Source: Lates calcarifer
Lineage: Eukaryota; Chordata; Actinopteri; Centropomidae
NCBI RefSeq assembly: GCF_001640805.2
Contig: NC_066849.1
Span: 23,806,250-23,870,249 of the forward strand
Length of the DNA stretch: 64,000 nt
Direction of reading: 5' to 3'
The position numbers and the translations under genes were made by a program. Each line of letters opens with the position of its first letter. The stretch's first letter is position 1. The notes beneath the pieces were generated by a model. The model was not told where the DNA came from, made no database searches, and worked only from the letters and a program-made list of their open reading frames with translations. Shown in pieces: positions 48,201-60,199 of this stretch.

Positions 48201-49175
48201 CAGGTTTAAATCGAGTTAGAAGTTGTTGTCAGCAGCATAAGGTCGTTTTTTTCCCAACTCTCTCAGTACCATACTCTGATCAATTAAAGTTACTTTTGGG
48301 AAATTTTCTTTTTAAGTGACAGTTTCATTCAGATATGTTAGCATGCACATTGTAATTATAATCCCTCAAGTATGGGCAATTAATTGTATGCAATTACAAT
48401 AATCAATGAAACAATTCAATAATCTGTCAAACTACTCAAACAAATTCTCATCACTTAGTTTTCCCCCCAACAACAATCTAAAATTGTAATGGATCTTTTA
48501 AAAAAGCAAAGTTTGAAAAAGTAACACTGCTGCATTACTGCCAACAGGATCTATTACAACTAGACTGCAACAAAATAAAGAGCAGGAGTGAAATCCATTA
48601 AACTTACAGTAGCACCTTCCCTGATGGACTGCCAACCAGCCATTTTCTCTTGTGCATACATATCTGATGGTTGGACCTGATATGTAACCAGTTTCACAAG
48701 TGAAATATATCACATGTCCTTCTTCGTACTCAGCTCTTTTGGTCTCTTCTGACACATAGGCATGAGGAACATCTGGGAGCTTTGAACATGCTAACAAACA
48801 ACATGACAACATTGATAAAGAAGAAGAAATTGGACATCTTCTCAACAGCAGTGTGCTGCAGATGCCAGTTTGAGTCATCTATAAAAATGTACACAGGAAA
48901 AACTGTAGCTATGGGACTATGTAAGAATACAATTTTGAGCAATATGTACAGTAATACATCTAACACAGCAAAACCACTATTCAGTACTGACAATACAATC
49001 TTTAAATGTCTCATCTCTTTACAACCCCTAATGTTTGAAACTGACTGTATACTTAACAAAACTAAATTGTAAGACTGAAGTATTTAAAAAAAAACTCAGT
49101 CTTACCATTCTGTGATAAAGAAACTTCCACATTCCCCCACAGTTGGAGAAATAAAAGTACCAAAGACCCTCGCAT
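45261..49175 (-). CDS. gene B: seven-CCP factor H-like protein
   Basis: Exons 49106-49175 (signal peptide, starts MRGSLVLLFLQLW), 48608-48790, 47935-48040 with 47714-47790 (one CCP split by a phase-2 intron after NEG), 47245-47436, 46916-47104, 46336-46521, 45954-46133 and 45261-45454 (stop). Predicted 458 residues and seven CCPs. The split CCP (PCELPDDTPNG ... YQMVSKD ... PICD) matches factor H CCP2 in sequence and in the unusual split-exon structure. The last two CCPs (GCERPPHLPDGD and PCTVDRQLM ... LPSCQ) resemble CCP19-20. So B joins a CCP2-type module with the surface-binding C terminus, the closest to a compact factor H in the array (inference). The first CCP has one extra codon (CTREN for CTRN) compared with gene E. 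Confidence 0.9.
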
Positions 49176-51236
49176 TTCAACTAGTAGCTGGGCAGCGACA
49201 ACACAAGTCCAACTGAGTAACTCCTTTTGCAAACTCTGTTTTCTGAGCAAAATTCCTGTGTGTTTATCCCCTGTCACAGTCCTCAGGGAGCACTGAGGGT
49301 CACAAGATGGACTGCCCAGTGGGACTGCACAACAACTGTATGAACACAACATGACCCATAGCAAGACACACAAGCACATACTGTTCACATAGGTTTTACT
49401 GTAAGTGCCAGAAAAGTTCAAAGAATGAATCTTTTGTGCAATAACAAACAATTTCTTCTTCACCCTTCATAACATATTTTTTTGGTATCCTGTCATGAAT
49501 TTATAAAACAAGGGAGGCTACTGTTGCGCACTCCACTAAGGCTGCTGTAAAAGAAACCATACCTCTCTACCAACTTGACATAAGTTGGGAGGAATAAATC
49601 AAATGCTATTTGAGGAAACATTTATGATAAATCAAGTTAAATTTGACCTGACAGATTCTAATTAAAACATCACAGTAAACAATCGAATACATTCACAGCT
49701 GTATTAAGGCAAATATAAACTGTTTGATTTGAAAGTACCACAAGACTGGTTTATGACTAAAGCTCAATGTCTGTGAATATCTGCTGATAATTAAAGCATT
49801 TCTTCCCAGTTTGACTACCACAATCAATGTGGCATGTGGTGACATTTGTTGACACACTGTACAAAGTCCATTGTAAAAGTCATTCAGGGGAATGTTCAGT
49901 AATTTGATTAGTTTTTTTTTGAATGTACCAATTATTTACACATTAATGATTCATACTTGGGCAGTACTGCTGAGGAAATTTCAGATTTGAATTCCTGAAA
50001 AACATGCGTCACTGTCACTTGTTTTTCTTAATTTGAGGACATTGTGTTTACCTACATTCATCCTAAACCTGCAACCTGCAGAGCCCCCGTTCCAACGCTA
50101 ACCTTACTTACCATTAGTGTAATTCTAATTTTAACCAGAAACCTAATTTTAATCTTAATCTTAAAAACCCTTCAAATGTAAGAGCTGCTACATTACCACT
50201 GGGCTGACAAGTTACAGAAGACAGATGAAAAATTGAACCTGACAAACCCTCTATTTAGTAGGTTGAATGATAAAACACTACTAATACTACAGCTCCAGGT
50301 ATCAGAATAAAAGGTGTCACAGGTCCATAAAAAAATTAATCTTGCTTTCATGTAACTCTATTTTTGTGTTGTTATGTAATTCAATTTTTGTTACATTTTC
50401 TTAGAGATGTAGAACATAAAGTTATTATTAGTAAGAGGTTATCATTTTGATTGTGTTGAGTTGACAAATGTAATGTAATTCAGCCATGTTTGACTGGATG
50501 CCAGTGCTGGGTTATTGGAATTTGAGAGATTGTCCTCAAATTCAAACATTGCGAGAGAGACCACTGACACAGAATAGTTTCTGTAATATAAAACCTAGTT
50601 TTAAAAGGCTGAAGCCACTTTTGATTTTTGTCTTGTGGATGTTTCAAGCTCTTTCAGTTCAGTGCTAACACAGCTAACTGTATGGAGCTAGAACAGTGAC
50701 ATTAAAATTTTGATATTGAAAACAAAACCTGAACTGAAAAGACAATAACTGGCGTTTAAATTTTTGTATTGGAAAAAGTTGTATTGGCACTTGCTCCTCC
50801 CCTCAAGCCTCCCTCCTCCACGGAAACAGTGACAGAAAGTTAAAAGTGAAAACCAGTGAAAAGTGAAAAAATACTGGCATTGTTTAAAAAAAAAACAAAA
50901 AAACAATAAAATCCTGTCACTGAAAGTAGACAGACATGATGAATTATTCTGCAGCTCGACATTGTAAAACATTATAATATCAAAATTGAATAGGAATATT
51001 TAAACTGAACTTTTTGATGCCTGTGTTAAATTTGTCTTTTTTCAATGCCAATACAGCTTTTTCCAATTACAAATATTTCTTTTCTTTCAGGTTTTGTTTT
51101 CAATGCCAAATTTTATTTTCAGTGTCAAAGGTTTTGCTTCTCCCAGTAACTTTTTTAGATCACCATAGACAGGCCTGGGTTTCAGAATAAAGATACAGAA
51201 GAAACACCAAATAAAGCCTTAGGAAAGTTCTCCTCT
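49176..51236. other. intergenic, genes A-B
   Basis: Matches the D-E interval, except for about 1.04 kb (49829-50867) and a smaller insertion near 50942-51040. It contains an inverted repeat (50715-50790 against 51043-51105). No coding gene seen. Confidence 0.6.
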
Positions 51237-51242
51237 TTTATT
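51237..51242 (-). promoter_or_regulatory. gene A poly(A) signal
   Basis: AATAAA on the - strand, copy of the gene D site at 31418-31423. Confidence 0.5.
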
Positions 51243-51830
51243 CCATATGCCAAAGCTTAATAATATCAGATCACTTTATCACACAAATGATTGTTAGATT
51301 CAGTTATTCAGTGTTTCCCTTTGCCAGCAGATGTATCAGGATAATGTATTATGTATCAGGATGACATTGGTATGAATAATGCACATGGTAATTTTTCCTT
51401 TTCTGTGTTCTGACCAAACATTTCCTGGCATTTTTTCTGAGACATTTTTGGACTGTGAAGAAAATCAGCAATCACGGTTCCTCAATAGGACCTGTGGGAG
51501 GAGATTTCTGTGTTCAGTTTCACATCTCAACATAGAGTGTGTGTAAATCATGCATTCAGTTCTATGTAACCAGTATAGTGACACAAGCACTTTTTATTTT
51601 TCTCTAGATTTCTCCTTCTTCAGGATGTTTTTACGTCAATATATGTTACATCACATTTGATATATTAAATAGAATATTTATCATTTACAGAGACTGCCTA
51701 TCACATTTTCTGGGTGATTTTGGACAAGATGCAGTTTTTTAACTGTAAATGATCATAGTGGATCTTATTAGTAGCAGTTTTCATTTGTAATCTGGTATGG
51801 TATGTTGACGATAATCTTGTGTGTGGTGAA

Positions 51831-51966
51831 ATCTCCATCCATCCATTATCTATACTGCTTATCCTTAAGGTTCATGGGTGGGCTGCACCCAGTCCCAGCT
51901 GACATTGGGAGAGAGGTGGGGTATACTCTGAACAGATCGCCTGTATATCGCAGGGCCTCATATATG
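51831..51966. repeat. LINE-type interspersed repeat fragment in gene A 3' region
   Basis: Copy of the 32012-32145 repeat; the two sit at the same place in the duplicated 3' regions, so the insertion predates the duplication. Confidence 0.55.
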
Positions 51967-52416
51967 TTATATATACTAATAGTACATTGGAGATTGGAGA
52001 ACAAAGTTGTAGCGTCTTAGAAGGCATTATTTATCTGATAGCCAAAATCTTACCTCACAATTCGTATGAATCAGTTAAATTCTGGCTAAATGGTCTTGAT
52101 GATGTTTTAAAACAATGCTGTGTTTTATATAGCATATTTTGTATTTTAACAAATGTCTTAATGCCAGTAAGTTGCTTTTCCCCTTGTTGACACCAGGTAT
52201 AACACAGCAGAGATCTGAACAGTAACCTGTATCTATAGCTACAAAGGGGCACTAAACCACTGAACACAAAACTGTAAAAGTTAAATTTCATGTTTCCTCC
52301 ATATATTCAGACTGAAATTCAGAATCTTGAAAAATCAGCTGCCCTGCTTAACTCAGCTTTAAAACTGGAGTCTTCTTAAAGCTTTCTGTTGGCAACTGTG
52401 TGAAATGCTTTCGGAT

Positions 52417-55400
52417 CTACGTACGTGCACACACAATGTTCCTCTTCACCCATTTCCCATCGTTGCATGTAATTGTGGCTTCTCCTTCCAATGTATAATT
52501 ATCACGGCACCTATAAGTTACTTCAGAGCCAGACAAGTATTCCTTCTGATATGAAGACACAACAACTGCATTATCAACTTTAGGTGGGGGACTGCAGATT
52601 TTGGCAGTGGCTGAAAGAGATGAAAACATGTACAGTATTAGGTTATACTCAGTAATCTCTTTTTAAATGGTAACAGCTGATAAAATAAGACTGAAAATGA
52701 CTCACGTGCACAGATTGTTCTGAGTTGTGCTCCATTTGAATTCCATTTTCCCTCAAGACAAGTTAAGCGATCAACTTGAGGGCTGTATCCTTCCTTACAG
52801 ATAATCTGGACGCTATCATCTGGTTTGTAATTACTATGTTGAGATATCACTTTGCCATTGGGAATCACAGGAGGTCCTCCACAGTTGCTCTTTGCTAGAA
52901 ATATCAAACAACAAAACTCCTCATTTCAAAATGATCCCAATATCAGGGCTGGTGCTTTCAAGAAGTCAAGTTTGAATAAAATCAAACTAGTACTTAATTC
53001 ATTCATGTAGCCTTTCTCAAAATGTGCATTGGCTGGCGTCATATCAGATTTTGCTTTATACAAGGGGTGATTGATAAGTTGTATGGTAGAAGGATATGAG
53101 TTAAATAGCTCTCAATACGTGCACATGCAGTTCAAGTAGCAGAGGAAGATGAACACTGCTTGGATACAGTGAGTGCAAAGACAAGTGTGTAAAATTCTAG
53201 TGTGTAAAATGTTCTTTGGTCTTGTCTTACAGGTGTTTCTAAAGTCATGCTGGTTATAACTAGACCTGTAAGGCATTAAGTATGAAACTGATGCATTACC
53301 AATACATTGTTGAAGTCCAGACCACACTCCACCAATACATTTGGCTTCACCCCACCAGCCTTTGGTGACAAGCTTATAATCTTCATCACAGGTGTAATAC
53401 ACTGTATCTGTGTCATTGTATGGACCAACCACAAATCCGTGTGGAACTATAGCTTTTTGACACTCTGTATAAATAAAAAGAAAAAAAAGCATCAATCAAA
53501 GGATTGGAACAAGAATTCTTAGCTATGCTAGTCACAGAGAACAAGGGATGACAATGTTGGTCTTTTGATCTGCCAGTTTGTTGCAGATAGAAATATTTCC
53601 AAAACTATTTGATGAATTTCAAATAAATGTGATTTGACATTTGTTGTCCTAAGAAGATGAATCCCAACAACTTTGGTATTCCCCTGATTTTTGCTGTAGT
53701 ACCACCAGCAGGTCAAACTTTTCATCCACCATTTAAATTCATACAAAATCTTTGCACAGATATTCATGGTACCCAGCAGATGAATCCTACTAACTTTAGT
53801 GATCCAGTCTTTTCTTCTTTCCTCTACTGGTTTAAATATGTGGTTTATTGTGATTTGTCTCTACAGGATTGGTATGACATCTGGTACACAGACAGTACAG
53901 TAGCTCCCATACATAAGCATTTTAGCAGTGTAATTTTGAGTATGCTAGCATGATGGCATTAGCATTTAGCTTAACTGCTGTGCCTAAATACAGCCTCACA
54001 ATGACACTGTCATGACTGTGGATTGTCAGTTTTGTTAAAACAGAAAAGTGCTGTATATGTTCACGGATGCTTTATGAGCTGCAGTCATCATTTTAAAGCA
54101 CAAAATTAGTCTTGTTCAGAGGTAAAGAGCAAAGTAGAAAATGTTCCGTACTCATCCTTAATGTGATTACATTGGGTAATCAAACTAATGATGCAATTTT
54201 ACACCAGTGTAGATGTTTTATTTACTATATTTACTGCTATTAAACCACAAAATGGCACTATAAATGTACCTTAGACTGTATTTGTCATAGGTGTTGTAAC
54301 TGTATCTGTTGTATGATCTCACCTGAACAGTTCTTAATGTCAGTCCATTGTCCTTTGTTACAGACAACAGTAAAACGTTTTTCATTTTTCCTGCATGTAT
54401 ATTGGACTTCTTCTTTGTCGCTGTAAGTTTCCCTCTCATTGTGAGTAATGTCTGCATTGCTGATGATAAGTTTTTCACATGGTCTCTCTGAAAGAAAAAA
54501 ATGTATACATTAGTTATTAGATACAGATAAGTAGGTATTAGATACAGATAAAATGATATATATTTATATGTGTGTGTGTGTTTCTGTTTAACAGCATAGA
54601 AAAAATCTAACTATATTGATTCTTTAAACTGCATTTGTCGTAGATTTTGTAACTGTGTTGCACAGTCTTACCTGGACAGCTCCGAATGTCATTCCAAACA
54701 CCTTGCTCACAGACAATAGGAAAACGCATTTCATTGTCATATGTGCATTTATACAGAACTCGTTCACCGTTGTTGTACATTTCCTTGTCATTGCGAACAA
54801 TGTCTGCATTTTTGATGTCAAGTTTTTTACATTGTTTTCCTGAAAGAAATCAAATCAATTGTTACATTTAATCTGTAACTAATACTTTACAGTGAAATAC
54901 ACTGTTCACACACACACACACACACACACACACATGCACACACAGTTTGATGAGTGCACAGTTTCTAATTTCCTGCATCCCCTGACTAGCTCCTTCATCC
55001 ACAGTATTTAAGGAGGGCAGTCTCCTTTTAGGTGTTTATGAATTCCAATATTTTAAAACTGTTTCATATCAGGATTGTCCTCAAGGAAATAAAGTACTTG
55101 TCCTTGCCTTATCTCATATCCTGCTGTCCTCCAGAATGAGCACATTAATACATTCTCAAAATCTTCTCAAAATATAAATATGGAAATGATACATCAACAT
55201 GTTGTACCCAAGTATCAGTTTATAAATAAATCAGTTTGAAATGCTGCAAGAGCAAAATAACAAAATGAGATGCATCTTCAAGAAAACTGAAACGAATGAT
55301 CAACTTCAAACATTTTACTGTGTCATTCCTAAATAATCTTAATTAGCTGAAACTGTTTTACAGTGTTTGGAATTGACTGGGAGTTGTCAAACCTGACAGG

Positions 55401-58400
55401 TGTCGGCAGGCCAGTTAAAAACGGGGGTAATCATGAACATTAACAGTTTACAAAAAGGATGGAAAAACAGTATTTGTCCTTTTAACTGTCTCGTGTATTT
55501 TCTTACCTGTACATTCTCGAGACCCAGTCCAACCTATTTTCTTGCAGGTTATAGAAAAATTTCCCGTAAAACCATTCTTGCAGACATACTCAACCTGGTC
55601 ATTGTACTTGTATGTGTGCTTAGGGGTTCCAGAAATGTCTGCATTCTCAAAATATTGTCTGTGGCATGTTATCTCTGGAAAATAATATATAGTGAGTGGT
55701 GACATGCAAGTGGGAGTTGCATTTTATCTTTCTTGGTAAATCAGATTCAGATTCAGTTACATATTCAGATATTTCAGTAAGAAATTAATGTAAAAAAAAG
55801 ATCATTTCTACATGCATGCATATACAACCTTTAATAAAAAGATAGAAAAATAATACAAAGCAAAACAAACTAACAGACATTAAAAAAACCCAAAAACTGT
55901 TACCTCTACATGGATATGGTCGTTCTCTCCAACCATATTGCCCACAGCTTAGAGAAAATTCTCCTTCATAGCCTTCCTTGCAGACATAATGGGCCTGTTC
56001 ACGCAGTCTGTATTTCTGCTTATAGTTTTGAATATTTGCATTCTCAACATCAAGTCTGTCACATGTGATTTCTGAAAGAAAAAAATGCAATAATACACTG
56101 TTGTAGACATTCCCTGTGTTACTGTCAGCAGTACTACATATGGAGGCTACATTTACTTCTTAATTAAAGTCGCACAGCAGCAGACTGATGTATGTGTTTC
56201 CAGAGGAGCCGAGTGCAATTTGTGCAACTTCATTATTTATTATCTTTTGATGCAGCATTGTGTTTTCATGGTAGTCTTAGTCTTAATTACTTACTGTACA
56301 GCAAACAGGTAAACTGTTGCACACTTACAGTTTATACAGTGAAGTTATCAGGAACAAAGTGACTGTGCTCAGGATGAATCAAGCACCATCACAGTTCTTG
56401 CTACGGTGTTACTTTCAACAGAATTTGCTGTATCAAATGTGTCTTCTGGAGAATCACACATTTTTTTCTGGCATGTCAAGTGAATTATAGCAGGAAATTT
56501 AGCATTTTGCAGTTTAAATATATATTTGTAAATGTGAGACTGTGAGAGCCTACACATAATAATATAACACTTTGATGCTGTAGTCACTATATGCTGCAAT
56601 ATTAGATATTATCACAGAAATCAAATATGTTGTCTGTGAACATTTCACTGATATGTTCTGTATCTACATATTTGTGACTTGCCAAATACGTCAATTAACA
56701 ACATTATTATTATTACCTCATTATGTCAATAGAAGATGTTATCCAGTTGCATTTATGTTTCCTACAATTTCAATTTGAAATCTGTCTTGGAGATTTTAGA
56801 TTTTAGGTTGTTATCAAAATATATTTACAAAATTTAGCAGAAACATCACTTGACACCTTTTGGTGGAAAACAGCCAATAGAGTAAAAACATTTATCCTAA
56901 CTGGACTGAATATAAAATCAACAGCAATGACATTAACACAAGGTTAATTTCACAGTACCTTGACAGAGTGGATCTGGGCTCCACCCATTTCTGGTGCATG
57001 TGGCCTGGTTGGTGCCATCTGTGCTCCTGTAGCCTTCCTTACACCTGTAATTTACAGTCTCACCCAAGGATATTTGTTGTCCCCAGTAGACATTCCACCA
57101 ATATACGTTTGGTTCTCGCCGATTGCTGCATCTAACCTCTAGAATAAGACAGAGACACTTGTTTATGTCGAGCGATGAAGATAAGATTGTTAGTTGAGTG
57201 TTGATGAGTCACCAGAAAGTACAAAATAACAATCTCATAATCTGTCTCTGGAGACGGTCTTTCTAAACCCCATGGAGTTTTATACCTTGGCATACTGGTC
57301 TGACACTCCACTCTCCGTTTTCTTCACATGTAGTTACTACTGAGATTTTCCGAGGGTCAGAAATCCAGAACCTCTCTCCACATGTTACTGTTACTGTTTC
57401 ACCAGCTGAAAACACATTTCTGAAAGCAGGTTCATACGAGGTTCCATAGAGTGGTGGCAGGTCCAGTTTACATGTTATTGCTGCATTTGTTGGAAAATTA
57501 AATATATTTTCTGTTAGTTGTATCAAAACAACCATGATATGTATACATACAGCACCAATTTTCACCTCCAGGGGTGATGTGACCAATAAATATGGATCAC
57601 TGAATTTATACTTACGTTCACACACAGGTGTGGGGCTCCAATCTGCTCTTGTTCCTAGTTTTGTACATTTTGAAGGAATGTTCTCTGCACGTTTAAATCC
57701 CCTGTTGCACGCAAAATGCAGAATTTCATCCTCTTTATACACTTGGATATCTCCATGCACATTTCCATTTTCAATCTTAGGTTTTATACATTTGATCTCT
57801 GTTGAAGAATAACACAAAAGGGTGAATATAACTACAACATTTGTTCATGAAAAGCCAGATTAACAGTAACCACTGATTAACCTGACTTGAGAGTGACCAA
57901 GAGTTTATAATGTCCCTGGTCTGAGAGCAGTCACTAGAGGAAGGTGTGGTATGCAGGATTTTCCTAAAACAATGTGTAGACTCATACAAAAATAATTCCT
58001 CTCAGTTATCACTTACAATCCACCAGAAATGTGTTGCAGAGTATTTATCTGTCTACTCACCCCCCTCCAGGGTGTGAGGGACTCTATAAAAACGTAGGGA
58101 CCAGGTAACATCGCTGTCTGCGTCTCTCTGTCATTGATGTAGAGCTACAGGTCTGTGTTTGTTTGACTGAGAGCTTGAGCTGCATTCATACAAAATCCAG
58201 CAATCCAGCACCTTCATGCACGGTTGTGCTGAGGTATAGCTGTGTTTATTTGTACTTTAGAACATAACCACTGTGAAACAATTCACACCCTCTCTTCATT
58301 CATTCTTTAGCTTGATCAACCGCTTCTGCCTTCTCTCTGATTGTGTTTTGCTCATTGAGCTAGGGAAGAGGAGCCAAGTTTGAAAGGTGTGTTTCGAAAC

Positions 58401-59966
58401 AAATAGCAACCAACAAATCCTGCATATTGTAGACAGCAAACTGTCTGCTTTGAGAAAATATTCCTCTTAACTGATTTCTGTTGGCTTTTAAGGTGTCACC
58501 AAGTGGCTAGTAGGTGGTTAGTGGTTGATTAATACTGGCTGATGGTCTTTTATACGTGTATGAGTGTTTCTGTCTTCCTCTTTCCCTTTCTTACTTTCAG
58601 CCTACTGTACCTTTGCATATCGGGGGGTCAGCACTCCAATCTCCATATTCATTACAATAGATCTCTGATGACCCTTCAAGGACTTCAGAGCTGGACTTGC
58701 AGCTAAATCGAATTACGTTGCCATAGGTCGCCTCCTCTGGGTCCCCAATCACCTGAACATTATTGTTCACATGAATCACAGGGCACTGTTGAGCTAGAAG
58801 GAAAAACAAATTTAGCAAAAAATCTTTAGAATATATTAACTTTAAGTATATTATGAATATATTAACTTTTTTGTAGGTAAGCAGTACAGTGTTTTTTTTT
58901 ATATATTTCAGAGGATGGATGATATGAAGAAATAATCACAGAGTGACATCTCCCACTGTTTGTAAATTAGGTCCTTCATTTCAGTTCTTACCTTCACAGA
59001 TAGGAACAACACCATCCCAGCCTTCTGCCATGCAACGCCGGAAGTTTGTCCGACTGACCATTTGATAACTGAAATGAGCATGAAATGTGAAATTATATAA
59101 AAATGGAAATATCTTATAAAGAGAGAGCAAATTTGCATTTCACACCTGTTCATACAGGGTAAACTGCAGGGATACAACATAATACTGAAGAGCACAAAAA
59201 TATGTAAGAAATAGCGGCATCAATTTCTAATCCATGATCATGAATATTTCCATACCCTTTATGGCAGGTGTATACAACCTGTGACCCAAAGACAAAATCA
59301 TCTCCCTTCTCTAGATGAAAATCTGCAAACTGTGCATCGCCGGGATGACCACATGATCTCGCTTAAAACATATGGATGAGAGAGAATATTAGTTAATATG
59401 TTGCAGTGAGGTGCAATGGCCCAAACTGCTTGAATACTCATTGAATACTTTATCATATAGTATAAATTCAGCAATTCAAAGCAAAACATGGGTGTAAATT
59501 TAACACAATATACAGCATGACATGTTGAATCTTAGGTGTTCTATTTTTTCCTTACTACATAATGGTAGAGTAAATATTTACTTAAAAAAGATGATAACTT
59601 ACGTTGACATTTAGTGCCTCTAGACTGCCATCCACCCTCGACACAGATCAGTTTGAAAAAGCCACTGTGCCCAACATTACAGGGTACTCTTACTTGTTTT
59701 CCACCAGGGTAGCTGGTCTCCAGACCAGTTGTGTCAAAATTTGAATCATACAGGTCCCCCTGTAAAAACTGTTGAAGTGTACAATCTGTAAGATAGCAAT
59801 AAACAAAATATCAATACTTTTTCCTTGTTCAGCCCAATGACAAAACATCAAAGAATATATTAAATAATAATAATTACATAAACTACTTGATCTTACCTTG
59901 ACTTTTCACAAAGGTCAGAGTATGTATCCACAAAAATAGGATGCAACTTTGGGTTATTATATGCAT
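52417..59966 (-). CDS. cfh: gene A: factor H-like, 13 CCPs, with CCP1-3 N terminus
   Basis: Exons 59897-59966 (signal peptide, starts MHIITQSCILFLW), 59603-59785 (CCP1), 59256-59361 plus 58992-59068 (CCP2, split), 58611-58793 (CCP3), 57616-57798, 57286-57480, 56959-57138, 55904-56071, 55507-55674, 54672-54839, 54323-54487, 53300-53464, 52706-52894 and 52417-52610 (stop TAG). Predicted 797 residues. CCP2 starts RSCGHPGDAQF, close to the mammalian factor H CCP2, and is split after a Gly by a phase-2 intron as in CFH. In mammals CCP1-4 bind C3b, speed decay of the convertase and act as factor I cofactor in plasma. The last domain (CSPPPKVDNAVV) is CCP19-like and there is no CCP20 exon before the poly(A) signal. 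AC|GTACGT follows the final Cys in frame, so the ending could be spliced differently. Best candidate for the true factor H orthologue here. Confidence 0.9.
56940..57500. repeat. block nearly identical to 11.1-11.65 kb
   Basis: Gene A CCP5-6 with the intron between them matches gene G with very few differences, 45.8 kb apart. The similarity falls off on both sides. Confidence 0.9.
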
Positions 59967-60160
59967 TTTATCTTCATTACCCTGAACTGCCAAATAGAAG
60001 TAGAAACTAGAGACTGAAACACTGTTATACACAGAAAGAGCTGTGGATTTCACAGGCAAAAAGAGGTTGCTCAATGATTTACGTAAGTCTGTTCCAGCCT
60101 CCAAATATAATCTCAGGCTCACAGGGAACAGAAACTAGAGGAAGTGACCACACAGAGAAC

Positions 60161-60168
60161 CTTATATG
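60161..60168 (-). promoter_or_regulatory. TATA-like element upstream of gene A
   Basis: CATATAAG on the - strand about 200 bases upstream of the gene A ATG. The position suits a core promoter if the 5'UTR is about 165 bases. Confidence 0.35.
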
Positions 60169-60199
60169 ACACATTGGGTCCTTTACAATACTAACAAAC

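Larger units (their letters stand above)
43000..55210. repeat. segmental duplication (partner 26.1-35.3 kb)
   Basis: Genes B and the 3' half of A, with introns and flanks, match genes E and D over this span. The offset changes from about 18.7 to 19.8 kb because of the 1.04-kb insertion near 49.8 kb. Homology to D ends at CATCAACATGTTGTAC (55195-55210 here, about 35281-35296 there). Large gaps are the ESCRV exon missing in E and 43.6-44.8 kb missing behind E. Confidence 0.88.

Noticed and set aside
58000..58600. Possible further CCP exon in the gene A intron between CCP3 and CCP4
   Set aside because: No four-Cys pattern with flanking splice sites on the - strand.
52417..59966. Gene A as factor XIII B chain (F13B), which is also all CCPs and lies next to ASPM
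   Set aside because: CCP1-3, in particular CGHPGD and the split CCP2 exon, fit factor H; I saw no F13B-specific feature, though a formal phylogeny was not possible.
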